64,000 bases of DNA from Nocardioides campestrisoli. GTDB taxonomy: Bacteria > Actinomycetota > Actinomycetes > Propionibacteriales > Nocardioidaceae. Below, piece by piece: positions 42,864 to 52,721 of this stretch (the first letter of the stretch is position 1; the number at the start of each line of letters is the position of its first letter). The position numbers were made by a program, and so were the translations under genes. Under the pieces are notes generated by a model that was given only the letters and a program-made list of their open reading frames with translations, had not been told where the DNA came from and made no database searches. Where the stretch lies: assembly GCF_013624435.2 (NCBI RefSeq), contig NZ_CP061768.1, positions 1,704,001 to 1,768,000 of the forward strand, in the 5' to 3' direction.

Positions 42864-43966
42864 CCTTCCCTCCCCTGCGCGAGGAGCTGGTGGGCCTCGA
42901 GCCCTACGGCGCGCCCCAGCTCGACGTGCCCGTCCAGCTCAACGTCAACGAGAACCCCTACCCTCCCTCCGCCGAGGTCGTCGCCGACATCGCGGCCTCG
43001 GTGGCCGCGGCCGCCGCGACCCTCAACCGCTACCCCGACCGCGAGCTGGTCGAGCTGCGCGCCCGGCTCGCCGACTACCTGAACTCGTCGGGGGGCTCGG
43101 GGATCACCCCGGCGCAGGTGTGGGCGGCGAACGGCTCCAACGAGGTCATGCTCCAGCTGCTCCAGGCCTTCGGTGGTCCCGGGCGGTCCGCTCTGAGCTT
43201 CGCGCCCACGTACGCGATGTACCCGGAGTACGCCCGCGACACCATGACGACCTGGGTCCAGGGCCGGCGCGCCGAGGACTTCTCCCTCGACCTGCCGGCC
43301 GCCCGCGAGCTGGTGCTCGAGCACCGGCCCAGCGTGATCCTGCTGCCCTCGCCCAACAACCCCACCGGGACGGCGCTGCCCCCCGAGGCGATCACCACCC
43401 TCTGCGAGGCGGCCGGGGACGGCGTGGTGGTGGTGGACGAGGCGTACGGCGAGTTCCGGCGTACCGGCACCCCCAGCGCGCTGGAGCTCCTGCCGCGGCA
43501 CCGCAACCTGGTGGTCACCCGCACCATGAGCAAGGCGTTCGCCCTGGCGGGAGCCCGGCTGGGCTACCTCGCCGCGGACACGGCGATCTGCGACGCCATC
43601 CGGGTCGTGCGCCTGCCGTACCACCTCTCGGCCGTCACCCAGGCCACCGCGCTGGCCGCGCTCCGGCACGCGGACGAGCTGCTGGGCCGGGTCGACGACC
43701 TGCGACGTGAGCGGGACGAGCTCGTCGACTGGCTGCGCGGCCGGGGGCACGAGGTGGCCGACAGCGACGCGAACTTCGTCTACTTCGGCCGGTTCGCCGA
43801 CCGGCACGCCGTCTGGCAGGGTCTGCTGGACCGTGGGGTGCTGATCCGCGAGGTCGGCCCCGACGGGTGGCTGCGGGTCTCGGTGGGGACACCGGAGGAG
43901 ATGGCAGCATTCAGGCAGGCCCTGGTGGACGTCACCACCCAGGGCGCGAGCGAGGAGCAGGCATGA
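42860..43966 (+). CDS. hisC: histidinol-phosphate aminotransferase HisC
   Basis: A 368-aa fold-type I PLP aminotransferase. It has [54 protein letters not shown] and [19 protein letters not shown] with the Schiff-base lysine (TMSKAF). It makes histidinol phosphate from imidazole-acetol phosphate using glutamate, which GltBD (same window) supplies. GTG 42860 overlaps hisD; the stop overlaps hisB. Confidence 0.96.
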   Translation: MTFPPLREELVGLEPYGAPQLDVPVQLNVNENPYPPSAEVVADIAASVAAAAATLNRYPDRELVELRARLADYLNSSGGSGITPAQVWAANGSNEVMLQLLQAFGGPGRSALSFAPTYAMYPEYARDTMTTWVQGRRAEDFSLDLPAARELVLEHRPSVILLPSPNNPTGTALPPEAITTLCEAAGDGVVVVDEAYGEFRRTGTPSALELLPRHRNLVVTRTMSKAFALAGARLGYLAADTAICDAIRVVRLPYHLSAVTQATALAALRHADELLGRVDDLRRERDELVDWLRGRGHEVADSDANFVYFGRFADRHAVWQGLLDRGVLIREVGPDGWLRVSVGTPEEMAAFRQALVDVTTQGASEEQA

Positions 43967-44595
43967 GCGAGCAGCAGGACCTTCGGCCCCGGCGTACCGC
44001 GGTGGTCGACCGCCAGACCAGGGAGACCAAGGTCCACCTCGAGCTCGACCTCGACGGCACCGGCCGCACCGACATCAGCACCGGCGTCGGCTTCTACGAC
44101 CACATGCTCACCGCCTTCGGCCGGCACGCCCTGGTCGACCTGGTGGCGCACGTCGAGGGGGACACCCACATCGACGCCCACCACACGGTCGAGGACACCG
44201 CGATCGCGCTGGGCGAGGCGATCCGCACGGCCCTGGGCGACAAGGTCGGGATCCGCCGCTTCGGCGACGCGACCGTGCCGCTCGACGAGGCCCTCGTCCA
44301 GGCCGTCGTCGACGTCTCCGGGCGCCCCTACTGCGTGCACGACGGCGAGCCCGAGGGCCAGCAGTACGTGCTGATCGGCGGTACCGGCGCGGCGTACATC
44401 GGGTCGCTGACCCGGCACGTCTTCGAGTCCGTCGCCCACCACGCGCAGATGGCGATCCACGTGCGGGTGCTCGGCGGCCGGGACCCGCACCACATCGTGG
44501 AGACCCAGTTCAAGGCGTTCGCCCGCGCGCTGCGCGACGCGGTCGCCCTCGACCCCCGCGAGACCGGGGTGCCCTCGACCAAGGGTGCCCTGTGA
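43963..44595 (+). CDS. hisB: imidazoleglycerol-phosphate dehydratase HisB
   Basis: 210 aa, monofunctional dehydratase (no HisB-N phosphatase part, as expected outside enterics). Metal-binding repeats are [16 protein letters not shown] with [16 protein letters not shown], and [14 protein letters not shown] with [17 protein letters not shown], each with the HHxxE pattern. ATG 43963 overlaps the hisC stop by 4 bases. Confidence 0.97.
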   Translation: MSEQQDLRPRRTAVVDRQTRETKVHLELDLDGTGRTDISTGVGFYDHMLTAFGRHALVDLVAHVEGDTHIDAHHTVEDTAIALGEAIRTALGDKVGIRRFGDATVPLDEALVQAVVDVSGRPYCVHDGEPEGQQYVLIGGTGAAYIGSLTRHVFESVAHHAQMAIHVRVLGGRDPHHIVETQFKAFARALRDAVALDPRETGVPSTKGAL

Positions 44596-45275
44596 CCGGG
44601 GCCCCGGAGGCGGGCGCCCCCGCCGGGGCGGCGCCCGAGGCCGTGGACAAGGACGTCGTGGTGTTCGACTACGGCTCCGGCAACCTGCGCTCGGTCGTGC
44701 GGGCGATGGAGCGCACGGGCGCCCGGGTGACGCTGACCTCGGACCGGCGCGCCGCCGAGGACGCCGACGGACTCGTCGTGCCCGGAGTGGGCGCGTTCGC
44801 CGCCTGCATGCAGGGCCTGCGGGCCGTGCGCGGCCACGAGGTGATCGGTCGGCGGCTGGCCGGTGGCCGCCCGGTGCTGGGCATCTGCGTGGGCATGCAG
44901 ATCCTCTTCGCCCGCGGGGTGGAGCACGGCGTGGAGGCCGAGGGCTGCGACGAGTGGCCCGGCGTCGTCGAGCGGCTCCAGGCCGACGTGGTCCCGCACA
45001 TGGGCTGGAACACGGTCGAGGTCCCGGGGGAGAGCGTGCTCTTCGAGGGGCTGCGCGACGAGCGGTTCTACTTCGTCCACTCCTACGGCGTGCGGTCGTG
45101 GGACCTGGTGACCAACGACCGGACCCGCGCTCCGATCGTGACCTGGGCCGAGCACGGGGGCGACCGGTTCGTGGCCGCCGTGGAGAACGGTCCGCTGAGC
45201 GCCACCCAGTTCCACCCCGAGAAGTCCGGCGACGCGGGAGCCGCGCTGCTGCGCAACTGGGTCGCGACGTTGTGA
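44592..45275 (+). CDS. hisH: imidazole glycerol phosphate synthase, glutamine amidotransferase subunit HisH
   Basis: A 227-aa class I glutamine amidotransferase that feeds ammonia to HisF. Nucleophile Cys99 is in [12 protein letters not shown]; the His-Glu pair is in [44 protein letters not shown] is the N-terminal signature. GTG 44592 adds about 20 unconserved residues before the family start [11 protein letters not shown] and overlaps the hisB stop. Confidence 0.95.
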   Translation: MTGAPEAGAPAGAAPEAVDKDVVVFDYGSGNLRSVVRAMERTGARVTLTSDRRAAEDADGLVVPGVGAFAACMQGLRAVRGHEVIGRRLAGGRPVLGICVGMQILFARGVEHGVEAEGCDEWPGVVERLQADVVPHMGWNTVEVPGESVLFEGLRDERFYFVHSYGVRSWDLVTNDRTRAPIVTWAEHGGDRFVAAVENGPLSATQFHPEKSGDAGAALLRNWVATL

Positions 45276-45406
45276 CCCGGCTGGAGCGTCGGCGGGCCGC
45301 GATCCAGCGCCGCGACACCTTCCTGCGCTCCCTCCGCATGCCTGAGATCCCCCCGGTCGGCGAGCTGCCGCCGCCGTCCCCGACCACCTCCCCGAGGAGC
45401 ACCCCC
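45272..45406 (+). other. in-frame 45-codon stretch upstream of hisA
   Basis: A GTG at 45272 overlaps the hisH stop (GTGA), and the frame runs without a stop straight into hisA. It starts [21 protein letters not shown] and becomes Pro/Ser-rich. About 95% of its third positions are G or C, as in real genes here. Either HisA has a basic-helix plus Pro-rich N-terminal extension, or a short ORF has lost its stop. The hisA start at 45407 has its own GAGGAG site. Confidence 0.45.
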
Positions 45407-46177
45407 GTGTCCGACCCCACCCCCAGCACCGACTCCGCCGCTCCCCGCTACCTCGAGCTGCTCCCCGCTGTCGACATCGCCGGCGGCCAGGCGGTCCAGC
45501 TGGTGCAGGGCGTGGCCGGCTCGGAGAAGCGGTTCGGCGACCCGGTCGAGGCCGCCCTGCGCTGGCAGGAGGCCGGCGCCGAGTGGCTCCACCTGGTCGA
45601 CCTCGACGCGGCGTTCGGCCGGGGCCACAACCGCGAGCTGCAGGCAGAGATCGTCGGTCGGCTCGACATCAAGGTGGAGATGAGCGGCGGCATCCGGGAC
45701 GACGAGTCGCTGGCCGCGGCGATGGCGACCGGCTGCCGGCGGGTCAACATCGGCACCGCGGCGCTCGAGCAGCCCGAGTGGTGCGCCCGGGCGATCGCCA
45801 CCTACGGGGACCGGGTGGCCATCGGCCTGGACGTGCGCGGCACCACCCTCGCGGCCCGCGGCTGGACCCAGGAGGGTGGCGACCTCTACGAGGTGCTGGC
45901 CCGCCTGGACGCCGAGGGGTGCGCCCGGTACGTCGTCACCGACGTCGACAAGGACGGGATGCTCCAGGGCCCGAACCTCGAGCTGCTGCGCTCGGTCTGC
46001 TCGCGCACCGACCGCCCGGTGGTCGCCTCCGGCGGCGTGACCGAGCTGGCGGACCTGGAGGCCCTGCAGAGCCTCGTCCCCGTGGGGGTGGAGGGGGCCA
46101 TCATCGGGACCGCGCTCTACGAGGGTCGGTTCACCCTCGAGGAGGCGCTCGCGCTGACCCTGCCCTCACCGGCATGA
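45407..46177 (+). CDS. priA: phosphoribosyl isomerase HisA/PriA
   Basis: A 256-aa TIM barrel. [36 protein letters not shown] holds the first catalytic Asp; [49 protein letters not shown] and [19 protein letters not shown] with the second Asp follow. In actinobacteria this enzyme (PriA) serves both histidine (HisA) and tryptophan (TrpF) synthesis. No trpF occurs in the trp segment here, which fits. GTG 45407 has CGAGGAGC upstream; a 45-codon in-frame extension to 45272 is possible. Confidence 0.93.
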   Translation: MSDPTPSTDSAAPRYLELLPAVDIAGGQAVQLVQGVAGSEKRFGDPVEAALRWQEAGAEWLHLVDLDAAFGRGHNRELQAEIVGRLDIKVEMSGGIRDDESLAAAMATGCRRVNIGTAALEQPEWCARAIATYGDRVAIGLDVRGTTLAARGWTQEGGDLYEVLARLDAEGCARYVVTDVDKDGMLQGPNLELLRSVCSRTDRPVVASGGVTELADLEALQSLVPVGVEGAIIGTALYEGRFTLEEALALTLPSPA

Positions 46178-46953
46178 GCCTCGCGATCAGGGTGATCCCC
46201 TGCCTGGACGTGGACGGCGGCCGGGTGGTCAAGGGCGTCAACTTCGAGGGTCTGCGCGACGCGGGCGACCCGGTCGAGCTGGCCCGCGCCTACGACGCCC
46301 AGGGGGCCGACGAGCTGACCTTCCTCGACATCTCCGCCTCCCACCAGGGCCGGGCCACGACCCTGGAGGTCGTCTCGCGCACCGCCGAGGAGGTCTTCAT
46401 CCCGCTCACCGTGGGCGGCGGCGTGGGTGCGGTCTCCGACGTCGACCAGCTGCTCCGGGCCGGCGCGGACAAGGTGGCGGTCAACACCGCTGCGATCCGC
46501 CGGCCCGAGCTGGTGGCGGAGATCGCGGACCGGTTCGGCAACCAGGTGCTGGTCCTCTCCGTCGACGCCCGGCGTGCCGAGGGCACCGACTCGGGCTTCG
46601 AGGTCACCACCCACGGAGGCCGGCGCTCGGCGGGGCTGGACGCCCTGGAGTGGGCGTCCCGGGCCGCCGAGCTGGGTGCGGGGGAGATCCTGCTCAACGC
46701 CATGGACGCCGACGGCACCCGGGACGGGTTCGACCTCGACCTGATCGCCGCGGTCCGCCGCGAGGTCTCCGTGCCCGTGATCGCCAGCGGCGGGGCGGGT
46801 CGTCGCGAGCACTTCGCACCCGCAGTGGCAGCGGGCGCGGACGCCGTCCTGGCGGCGTCGGTCTTCCACTTCGGCACGCTGACGGTGCCCGAGGTCAAGG
46901 ACGCCCTGGCCGAGGCCGGGTACCCGGTGCGCCGGGTGGGCTCGGCCGGCTAG
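46174..46953 (+). CDS. hisF: imidazole glycerol phosphate synthase cyclase subunit HisF
   Basis: A 259-aa TIM barrel. [31 protein letters not shown] has the catalytic Asp and phosphate site; [56 protein letters not shown] with the second Asp, and PVIASGGAG follow. It closes the imidazole ring using ammonia from HisH. ATG 46174 overlaps the hisA stop. It ends 12 bases from the convergent TIGR03085 gene. Confidence 0.97.
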   Translation: MSLAIRVIPCLDVDGGRVVKGVNFEGLRDAGDPVELARAYDAQGADELTFLDISASHQGRATTLEVVSRTAEEVFIPLTVGGGVGAVSDVDQLLRAGADKVAVNTAAIRRPELVAEIADRFGNQVLVLSVDARRAEGTDSGFEVTTHGGRRSAGLDALEWASRAAELGAGEILLNAMDADGTRDGFDLDLIAAVRREVSVPVIASGGAGRREHFAPAVAAGADAVLAASVFHFGTLTVPEVKDALAEAGYPVRRVGSAG

Positions 46954-46965
46954 GTCGCTGGGGGT

Positions 46966-47589
46966 CTAGGGCCGGAGCCGGTCGAAGGTCGCCCGGAACC
47001 GGCGTACCGGCTCATCCATCCCCTCCAGGGCGACGTCGACGCTGGGCCGGTCGAAGAGGAGCAGCACCAGCTCCGAGGCACGCCCGGTGAGCACCACCGG
47101 GTCCTCCCCGCGCCGCAGCACGGCGCGCCTTCCGTCGTCGCGCACTGCGACCACCGGCACGCCTGCCGGCCGGACCATCGCGCGTCCGGCGAGGGTGAGG
47201 TGGCGCCAGAGGGTCTCCTCGTCCGCGGCGGCGAGCGCGCGGGGCTCCCAGCCGGGCTGCGCCCGGCGCAGGTCCTCGTGGTGCACGAAGAACTCGGTGG
47301 TGTTGATCGCGGAGTCGACCGGGCCGAGGAGCCAGGGGGCCGGCGTACGAAGCCTGTCCACCAGTGTGGCCAGCTCCTGCCTGCTCCACGCGTCCATCGC
47401 GCGCTCGGTGCGGCTCGAGAGCGGCGGCACGGCCAGCCCGACCGCCCACGGCGAGCGCTCGCGCACCAGCAGGTGGGCCACCAGGCGGCGGGCGTCCCAG
47501 CCCTCGCAGCAGGTCGGCGCGGCCGGGCCCAGCTGCAGCGCGGTGTCGCACAGCGCCTGGCGTTCCCGGCGGGCCAGTGTGTCGCTCAT
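46966..47589 (-). CDS. TIGR03085-type protein (DinB/maleylpyruvate-isomerase fold)
   Basis: 207 aa. The four-helix-bundle N-terminus (RRERQALCDTALQLGPAAPTCCEGWDARRLVAHLLVRERSPW) and FFVHHEDLRRAQPGW place it in the actinobacterial TIGR03085 branch of the mycothiol-dependent maleylpyruvate-isomerase-like superfamily. The histidines in AHLL and VHHED are likely metal ligands. Function is unknown; mycothiol-linked chemistry is a family-level guess. The ATG at 47589 is preceded on the minus strand by TAGGGT (47596-47601) with a 6-base gap, suggesting leaderless expression. Confidence 0.82.
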   Translation of the reverse strand: MSDTLARRERQALCDTALQLGPAAPTCCEGWDARRLVAHLLVRERSPWAVGLAVPPLSSRTERAMDAWSRQELATLVDRLRTPAPWLLGPVDSAINTTEFFVHHEDLRRAQPGWEPRALAAADEETLWRHLTLAGRAMVRPAGVPVVAVRDDGRRAVLRRGEDPVVLTGRASELVLLLFDRPSVDVALEGMDEPVRRFRATFDRLRP

Positions 47590-47632
47590 GTCCCCACCCT
47601 AGGCACAGTGCGGGCAGGAGGACGCCCGGGAA

Positions 47633-47638
47633 TAGCCT
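47633..47638 (+). promoter_or_regulatory. putative promoter of the ABC exporter genes
   Basis: TAGCCT in the 146-base divergent gap, 97 bases before GTG 47736. No clear -35. The rest of the gap shows no other feature. Confidence 0.3.
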
Positions 47639-47735
47639 GAGCGTCCGCGGGGGTTGCCTCAGGAAGCGCCCCCGGGTCCCGGTGGCTGTCGGGCCGGACG
47701 GCCCGGACGAGAACCGATGAGGAGGCGCAGCGCGC

Positions 47736-49574
47736 GTGGTGCAGGAGCAGGACACGTCGCGGGCGTCGACCACCCGGGAGGGCTTCGCGGTCCTGGGCGT
47801 CGGCATCCGCCGCGAACCGGTCATCTTCGCCGTCTCCACCCTGGGCAGCGTGCTCTTCGCGGTGCTGACGGTCGCGGACGCGTGGGTGCTCGGCTGGGCC
47901 ACCGACCACGTGGTCCTCCCCGCCTTCGAGAACGGCGAGATCGGCACCGGGCTGCTGTGGGCCGTGGTCGGCCTCTTCCTCGGCGTCGCGGTGCTCAGGG
48001 CTGTGGGCATCGTGGCCCGCCGGCTCGGCGCGGGCCTGATGCAGTACCGGATGCAGGCGCACACCCGGCGGGCGGTGACCCGGCAGTACCTCTCGCTGCC
48101 GATGTCGTGGCACCAGCGCCACCCGACGGGCCAGCTGCTCTCCAACGCCTACTCCGACGTCGAGGCGGCCTGGGGACCGATCGCCCCGTTGCCGATGGCG
48201 CTGGGCACCGTGGTGATGATGGTCATCGCGGTCGCCCAGATGCTCGCTGCGGACGTGGTGATGGCCGCCGTCGGGATGCTGGTCTTCCCCGCCGTCGTGC
48301 TGGCCAACCTGGTCTACCAGCGCCTCTCCTCCCCGCTGATGACGCAGGCCCAGGGGCTGCGGGCCGAGCTGAGCGCGGTGGCCCACGAGTCCTTCGACGG
48401 CGCGATGGTGGTCAAGACGCTGGGCCGGGAGCCCGAGGAGACCCGCAGGTTCGAGGCGAAGGCGCACCAGCTGCGCGACGTGCTGATCCGGGCCGGCCGG
48501 ATCCGGGCCGTCTTCGACCCGGTGCTGGCGGCGCTGCCCAGCCTGGGGGTGCTCGTGGTGCTCGCCGTCGGCGTCTCCCGGGTGCTGTCGGGCGCCACCG
48601 AGCCCGGCGACGTGGTCACCGTCGCCTACCTGCTGACCATCGTGGCCTTCCCGATCCGGGCGATCGGCTGGCTGCTGGGTGAGTTCCCACGCAGCGTGGT
48701 GGGCTTCCGGCGCACGACCGCGGTCCTGGAGGCGACCGGGTCGATGCCCTTCGGCGACTCGGCGCTGCCCGTCTCCGAGGGCGGGGCGACGCTGAGCGTC
48801 GAGGGGGTCGGGTACGCCTACGATCCGGCGGCGCCCGTGCTGCGCGAGGTCACCTTCGACGTCCCCGCCGGCCGCACGGTCGCCCTGGTGGGGCCGACCG
48901 CGTCCGGCAAGAGCACGCTCACCGCGCTGCTCGCCCGGCTGCTGGACCCCGACCGCGGCCGCGTGCTGGTCGACGGGACCGATCTGCGCGAGCTGGCCCG
49001 CGGCGAGCTGTCCCGGGTGATGGCGGTCGTGCCCCAGACCGCCTTCCTCTTCGACGACACCGTGCGGGGCAACGTCACCCTCGGCGCGGACTACAGCGAC
49101 GAGCAGGTCTGGGACGCCCTCCGGGCGGCACAGGCGGACGGCTTCGTGGCTGCCCTGCCCGAGGGTCTGGACACGCAGCTGGGAGAGCGCGGCACGTCGC
49201 TCTCCGGCGGTCAGCGGCAGCGGATCTCGCTGGCGCGGGCACTGGTCCGCCGGCCGCGCCTGCTGGTGCTGGACGACGCGACCTCCGCGGTCGACCCCGA
49301 GGTGGAGGCGCGGATCCTGGCGGCGCTGCGCGAGGGCGCCGGGGGCGTGGCCCGCGAGGCGACGCTGGTGGTCGTGGCCTACCGCAAGGCCACCATCGCC
49401 CTGGCCGACGAGGTCATCCACCTCGACGAGGGGCGGGTGGTCGACCGCGGTACGCACGCCGAGCTGCTGGCGCGCGACCTCGACTACGCCCGCCTGGTCA
49501 ACGCCTACGAGCACGAGCACGACCCGGGACACCCCGGCACGGACCAGCCGGAGACGGTGGGGGAGCGGGCATGA
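47736..49574 (+). CDS. ABC exporter half-transporter 1 (degenerate catalytic site)
   Basis: 612 aa, an N-terminal six-helix membrane domain fused to a nucleotide-binding domain. Walker A is GPTASGKST (from residue 386), the signature is the canonical LSGGQRQRISLARAL, and Walker B is LLVLDDATSAVD. Asp514 replaces the catalytic glutamate, and the H-loop His is Tyr549 (VVAYRKAT). These changes mark the non-catalytic half of a heterodimeric exporter. The partner follows with a 4-base overlap. The substrate (lipid, peptide or drug) cannot be inferred. GTG 47736 follows GAGGAGG. Confidence 0.93.
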   Translation: MVQEQDTSRASTTREGFAVLGVGIRREPVIFAVSTLGSVLFAVLTVADAWVLGWATDHVVLPAFENGEIGTGLLWAVVGLFLGVAVLRAVGIVARRLGAGLMQYRMQAHTRRAVTRQYLSLPMSWHQRHPTGQLLSNAYSDVEAAWGPIAPLPMALGTVVMMVIAVAQMLAADVVMAAVGMLVFPAVVLANLVYQRLSSPLMTQAQGLRAELSAVAHESFDGAMVVKTLGREPEETRRFEAKAHQLRDVLIRAGRIRAVFDPVLAALPSLGVLVVLAVGVSRVLSGATEPGDVVTVAYLLTIVAFPIRAIGWLLGEFPRSVVGFRRTTAVLEATGSMPFGDSALPVSEGGATLSVEGVGYAYDPAAPVLREVTFDVPAGRTVALVGPTASGKSTLTALLARLLDPDRGRVLVDGTDLRELARGELSRVMAVVPQTAFLFDDTVRGNVTLGADYSDEQVWDALRAAQADGFVAALPEGLDTQLGERGTSLSGGQRQRISLARALVRRPRLLVLDDATSAVDPEVEARILAALREGAGGVAREATLVVVAYRKATIALADEVIHLDEGRVVDRGTHAELLARDLDYARLVNAYEHEHDPGHPGTDQPETVGERA

Positions 49575-51385
49575 GCGAGCAGAGCCGGCCCGCGGGCCGT
49601 TCCGGCACCCGGGTGACCAGCGGCGAGGAGATCGGCGCGATCGCGACCATCCGTCGGGGCCTCGCCCACTCCCCGGAGATGCTCCAGGGCATCCGGGTGA
49701 CCTTCCTGCTCGCCGTGCTGGCCTCGGCGGGCCAGGTGATCGTGCCGGTGGCGGTCCAGCAGACCCTGGACCGCGGCCTCGACGGCCCGGGCGGTCCCGA
49801 CGTCGCGCTGGTGGTCCGGATCGGCCTGGTCTGCGCGCTGGGCGTCCTGGTCACCGGGGTGGCGTCCGCGCTGATGACCAGCCGGCTCTTCGGTGCGGCC
49901 GAGCGCGGGCTGGCGACGTTGCGGGTCAAGGCGTTCCGGCACGTGCACGACCTGCCGCTGCTCACCCAGAGCACCGAGCGGCGTGGCTCCCTGGTCTCCC
50001 GGGTGACCACCGACGTCGACCAGGTCAGCCAGTTCCTGGTCTTCGGCGGCCTGCTCCTGGTGGTCAGCGTGGGGCAGGTGCTGGTCGCGACCGTGGTGAT
50101 GGCGATCTACAGCTGGCAGCTGGCCCTGGTGGTCTGGATCTGCTTCGCGCCGTTGTTCATCTCCATCCGGTACTTCCAGCGCAAGCTCTCCGAGGCGTAC
50201 GGCGTGGTGCGCCGTCACGTCGGCACGCTGCTCTCCGCGATCTCCGAGCCGGTGGTGGGAGCGCCGGTCGTCCGCTCCTACGCGGTGGAGGAGCGGACCC
50301 AGGAGCGCATCGACCGGGCGATCGACGACTTCAAGACCGCCAGCACCAGGGCGCAGACCTACACGGTCGTCTCGTTCTCCCTCGGCGGGCTCTCGGCCGG
50401 GCTGGCAAACGCCGGCGTGCTGGTGGTCGGCGTGCTCCTGGGGTTCACCGGCGACCTCACCGCCGGCCAGGTGCTTGCCTTCGCGTTCCTGGTCACGCTC
50501 TTCGTGGGTCCGGTCCAGATGGGCACCCAGATCCTCACCGACGCCCAGAACGCGATCGCCAGCTGGCGTCGGGTGATCGGGATCCTGGAGACCCCGGCCG
50601 ACCTGGTCGATCCCGGAGAGCAGGGTCAGGTGCTGCCGCGGGGACCGATCGACGTCCAGCTGCGCGCCGTGACCTTCGCCTACCCGGGTGGGGCGCCGGT
50701 GCTGCACGACGTCGACCTGCACATCGAGGCAGGCACCCGGGTGGCCGTGGTCGGGGAGACCGGCTCGGGCAAGTCCACCGTCGCCAAGCTGCTCACCCGG
50801 TTGATGGACCCCACCAGCGGGTCGGTCCTGCTGGACGGCACCGACGTCCGCGAGGTCGGCAACGAGAGCCTGCGTCGCAGCGTGGTGCTGGTGCCCCAGG
50901 AGGGCTTCCTGTTCGACGACACGATCGCCGCCAACGTCCGCTACGGCCGGCTGGACGCGACCGAGGAGCAGATCCTGGCCTCGGCCCGCGAGCTCGGCCT
51001 GGCGGACTGGCTGGCCGGTCTGCCGGCGGGGCTGCAGACCTCGGTCGGACAGCGGGGGGAGTCGCTGTCAGCGGGGGAGCGGCAGCTGGTCGCGCTGCTG
51101 CGGGCGCACCTGGCCGACCCGGACCTGCTGGTCCTGGACGAGGCCACCAGCGCGGTGGACCCGGAGCTGGAGATGCGGATCGGCCGGGCGCTGGAGCGGC
51201 TGATGAGCGGACGTACGTCGGTGACCATCGCGCACCGCCTCTCCACCGCCGAGCAGGCGGACGAGGTGGTGGTGGTCGACCGGGGCCGGGTGGTCCAGCG
51301 CGGGCCGCACGCCCGGCTGGTGGCCGAGACCGGCTCGGTCTACGCCGGGCTGCACGACTCGTGGGTCGCCCAGCAGGGACGATGA
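49571..51385 (+). CDS. ABC exporter half-transporter 2 (catalytic site intact)
   Basis: 604 aa, membrane domain plus NBD. Walker A is GETGSGKST, Walker [11 protein letters not shown] with Glu524, and the H-loop [11 protein letters not shown] is canonical. Its signature is degenerate, LSAGERQ (residues 499-505). Because each site pairs one subunit's Walker motifs with the other's signature, this weak signature falls in the same composite site as the first subunit's Asp514/Tyr549. ATG 49571 overlaps the first subunit's stop. Confidence 0.93.
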   Translation: MSEQSRPAGRSGTRVTSGEEIGAIATIRRGLAHSPEMLQGIRVTFLLAVLASAGQVIVPVAVQQTLDRGLDGPGGPDVALVVRIGLVCALGVLVTGVASALMTSRLFGAAERGLATLRVKAFRHVHDLPLLTQSTERRGSLVSRVTTDVDQVSQFLVFGGLLLVVSVGQVLVATVVMAIYSWQLALVVWICFAPLFISIRYFQRKLSEAYGVVRRHVGTLLSAISEPVVGAPVVRSYAVEERTQERIDRAIDDFKTASTRAQTYTVVSFSLGGLSAGLANAGVLVVGVLLGFTGDLTAGQVLAFAFLVTLFVGPVQMGTQILTDAQNAIASWRRVIGILETPADLVDPGEQGQVLPRGPIDVQLRAVTFAYPGGAPVLHDVDLHIEAGTRVAVVGETGSGKSTVAKLLTRLMDPTSGSVLLDGTDVREVGNESLRRSVVLVPQEGFLFDDTIAANVRYGRLDATEEQILASARELGLADWLAGLPAGLQTSVGQRGESLSAGERQLVALLRAHLADPDLLVLDEATSAVDPELEMRIGRALERLMSGRTSVTIAHRLSTAEQADEVVVVDRGRVVQRGPHARLVAETGSVYAGLHDSWVAQQGR

Positions 51386-51419
51386 GGCAGGGCGTGGGTC
51401 GGCTGGGATACTGGCACTC

Positions 51420-51776
51420 GTGAGCTCCCTGGACCCCGCCGTCTCCGACCGCCTCAAGCGCACCGCCGACGGGCTCGTGCCTGCGGTCGTTCAGCAGCAC
51501 GACACCGGCGAGGTGCTGATGCTCGGCTGGATGGACGACGAGGCGCTCGCTCGCACCATCGCCACCGGCCGGGCCACGTACTGGTCGCGCAGCCGCAGCG
51601 AGTACTGGGTCAAGGGGGAGACCTCCGGCCACCGCCAGTGGGTCACCGAGATCCGCCTGGACTGCGACGGCGACACCCTGCTGGTGAAGGTGGACCAGGA
51701 GGGCGCTGCCTGCCACACCGGCGACCGCACCTGCTTCGACGCCGACCTGCTGCACCAGGGGCCCGGCCGTGCGTGA
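51420..51776 (+). CDS. hisI: phosphoribosyl-AMP cyclohydrolase HisI
   Basis: A 118-aa Zn/Mg enzyme for the third step of histidine synthesis, without a HisE domain. [84 protein letters not shown] carries the metal ligands (DCDGD, the CHTG and TCF cysteines). It is separated from the other his genes by the ABC exporter. A GATACT box (51407-51412) ends 7 bases before GTG 51420, suggesting its own leaderless promoter. Its end overlaps the next gene by 8 bases. Confidence 0.96.
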   Translation: MSSLDPAVSDRLKRTADGLVPAVVQQHDTGEVLMLGWMDDEALARTIATGRATYWSRSRSEYWVKGETSGHRQWVTEIRLDCDGDTLLVKVDQEGAACHTGDRTCFDADLLHQGPGRA

Positions 51777-52371
51777 CCGGTCCTTCGGTCCTGTCGTCGT
51801 CCTGGGGCTGGCGGCGGGGACGCTGGCCGCCGTGGCCGGCAGCCGCGACTGGGTCGAGGTGGAGGCGCAGGGGCCCGACGAGGCGCTGCTGCAGGCCTGG
51901 TGGACTGCCTCGCCCGGGCTCGCCCAGATGCCGTTGTCGGGGGCGTTGGGTCTGGTCGTCCTGGCCTGCTGGGGCGTCCTGCTGGTCACCCGCGGCCGGT
52001 GGCGCCGGGTCGTGGCCGTCGCCGGGACCGTGGCCTCGCTCGGCCTGGTCGCGACCTGGGTGACCGCGCTGGTCGACCTCCAGGACCGGGTGGTGGAGCG
52101 GCTCGATCCCTCCGGCGCCGCCTTCGGCGACCCCACCTGGACCACGTGGTTCTGGGTGGCGGCCCCGGCCGCCCTGCTCGCGGTGGCGACCTTCGCGGTG
52201 GCGGTCCGGCGGGCGCCGCGGTGGCCGGCCATGGGGTCGCGGTACGACGCGCCCACCCGGCGCCCCGACGCGGAGTCCCCGGCCCAGACCCCGGTGCAGG
52301 ACCGGGACCCCACCGCGGTCTGGAAGGCGCTCGACGAGGGCCGCGATCCGACCCGGGACCCGGCCCCCTAG
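51769..52371 (+). CDS. Trp-biosynthesis-associated membrane protein (TIGR02234)
   Basis: 200 aa, about four hydrophobic helices ([23 protein letters not shown] near the N-terminus, [57 protein letters not shown]) with the family's SRDWVE motif and a Pro/Asp-rich cytoplasmic tail. The family is found almost only in actinobacterial trp operons, usually directly after trpE; its role is unknown. Here it overlaps hisI by 8 bases, so trpE is missing from this position. The stop TAG starts TAGACT, a possible -10 for the next gene. Confidence 0.85.
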   Translation: MRDRSFGPVVVLGLAAGTLAAVAGSRDWVEVEAQGPDEALLQAWWTASPGLAQMPLSGALGLVVLACWGVLLVTRGRWRRVVAVAGTVASLGLVATWVTALVDLQDRVVERLDPSGAAFGDPTWTTWFWVAAPAALLAVATFAVAVRRAPRWPAMGSRYDAPTRRPDAESPAQTPVQDRDPTAVWKALDEGRDPTRDPAP

Positions 52372-52374
52372 ACT
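52369..52374 (+). promoter_or_regulatory. candidate -10 on the TIGR02234 stop codon
   Basis: TAGACT, of which TAG is the upstream gene's stop. Transcription from here would give a leader of about 40 bases with a GGAG ribosome site before ATG 52420, and could drive the downstream trpCBA segment. Confidence 0.35.
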
Positions 52375-52419
52375 GTGCGCGTCCCTCGACCGACGCGGAA
52401 CTTTCTGGAGCGCACCTGA

Positions 52420-52620
52420 ATGGCTGACAACCACGGCAACACCCCTGCAGCATGGACCGCGGTGTCCGTGGCGTTCCTGGGCTTCGTGATCGGCAGCATC
52501 GCCCTGATGCTCAGCCCCGTCAGCATGGTCCTGTTCTGGGTCGGGATCGGGCTGGCCGCGGTCGCGCTGCCGGTCTTCCTGGTGATGGCCAAGATGGGGC
52601 TGCACGAGTCCAACCACTGA
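52420..52620 (+). CDS. HGxxPAAW family small membrane protein
   Basis: 66 aa. HGNTPAAW (residues 5-12) is the family signature. Two hydrophobic helices follow (AVSVAFLGFVIGSIALMLS and MVLFWVGIGLAAVALPVFLV), ending KMGLHESNH. The family sits between the TIGR02234 gene and trpC in actinobacterial genomes and has no known function. ATG 52420 follows GGAG at a usable distance. Confidence 0.88.
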   Translation: MADNHGNTPAAWTAVSVAFLGFVIGSIALMLSPVSMVLFWVGIGLAAVALPVFLVMAKMGLHESNH

Positions 52621-52721
52621 GGCCCCTCGCCCGGTCGTCGTCCGGGTGAGACCTCCAGGGACCGCGCCCGCCGGGGTGAGAGGCTGGTCCCGTACCCCTG
52701 CGCAGAGAAGTGAGTGAACCC

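Noticed and set aside
52630..52646. CCCGG-loop-CCGGG hairpin before trpC as a trp attenuator
   Set aside because: Only 5 base pairs, no T-run, and no Trp-rich leader peptide.
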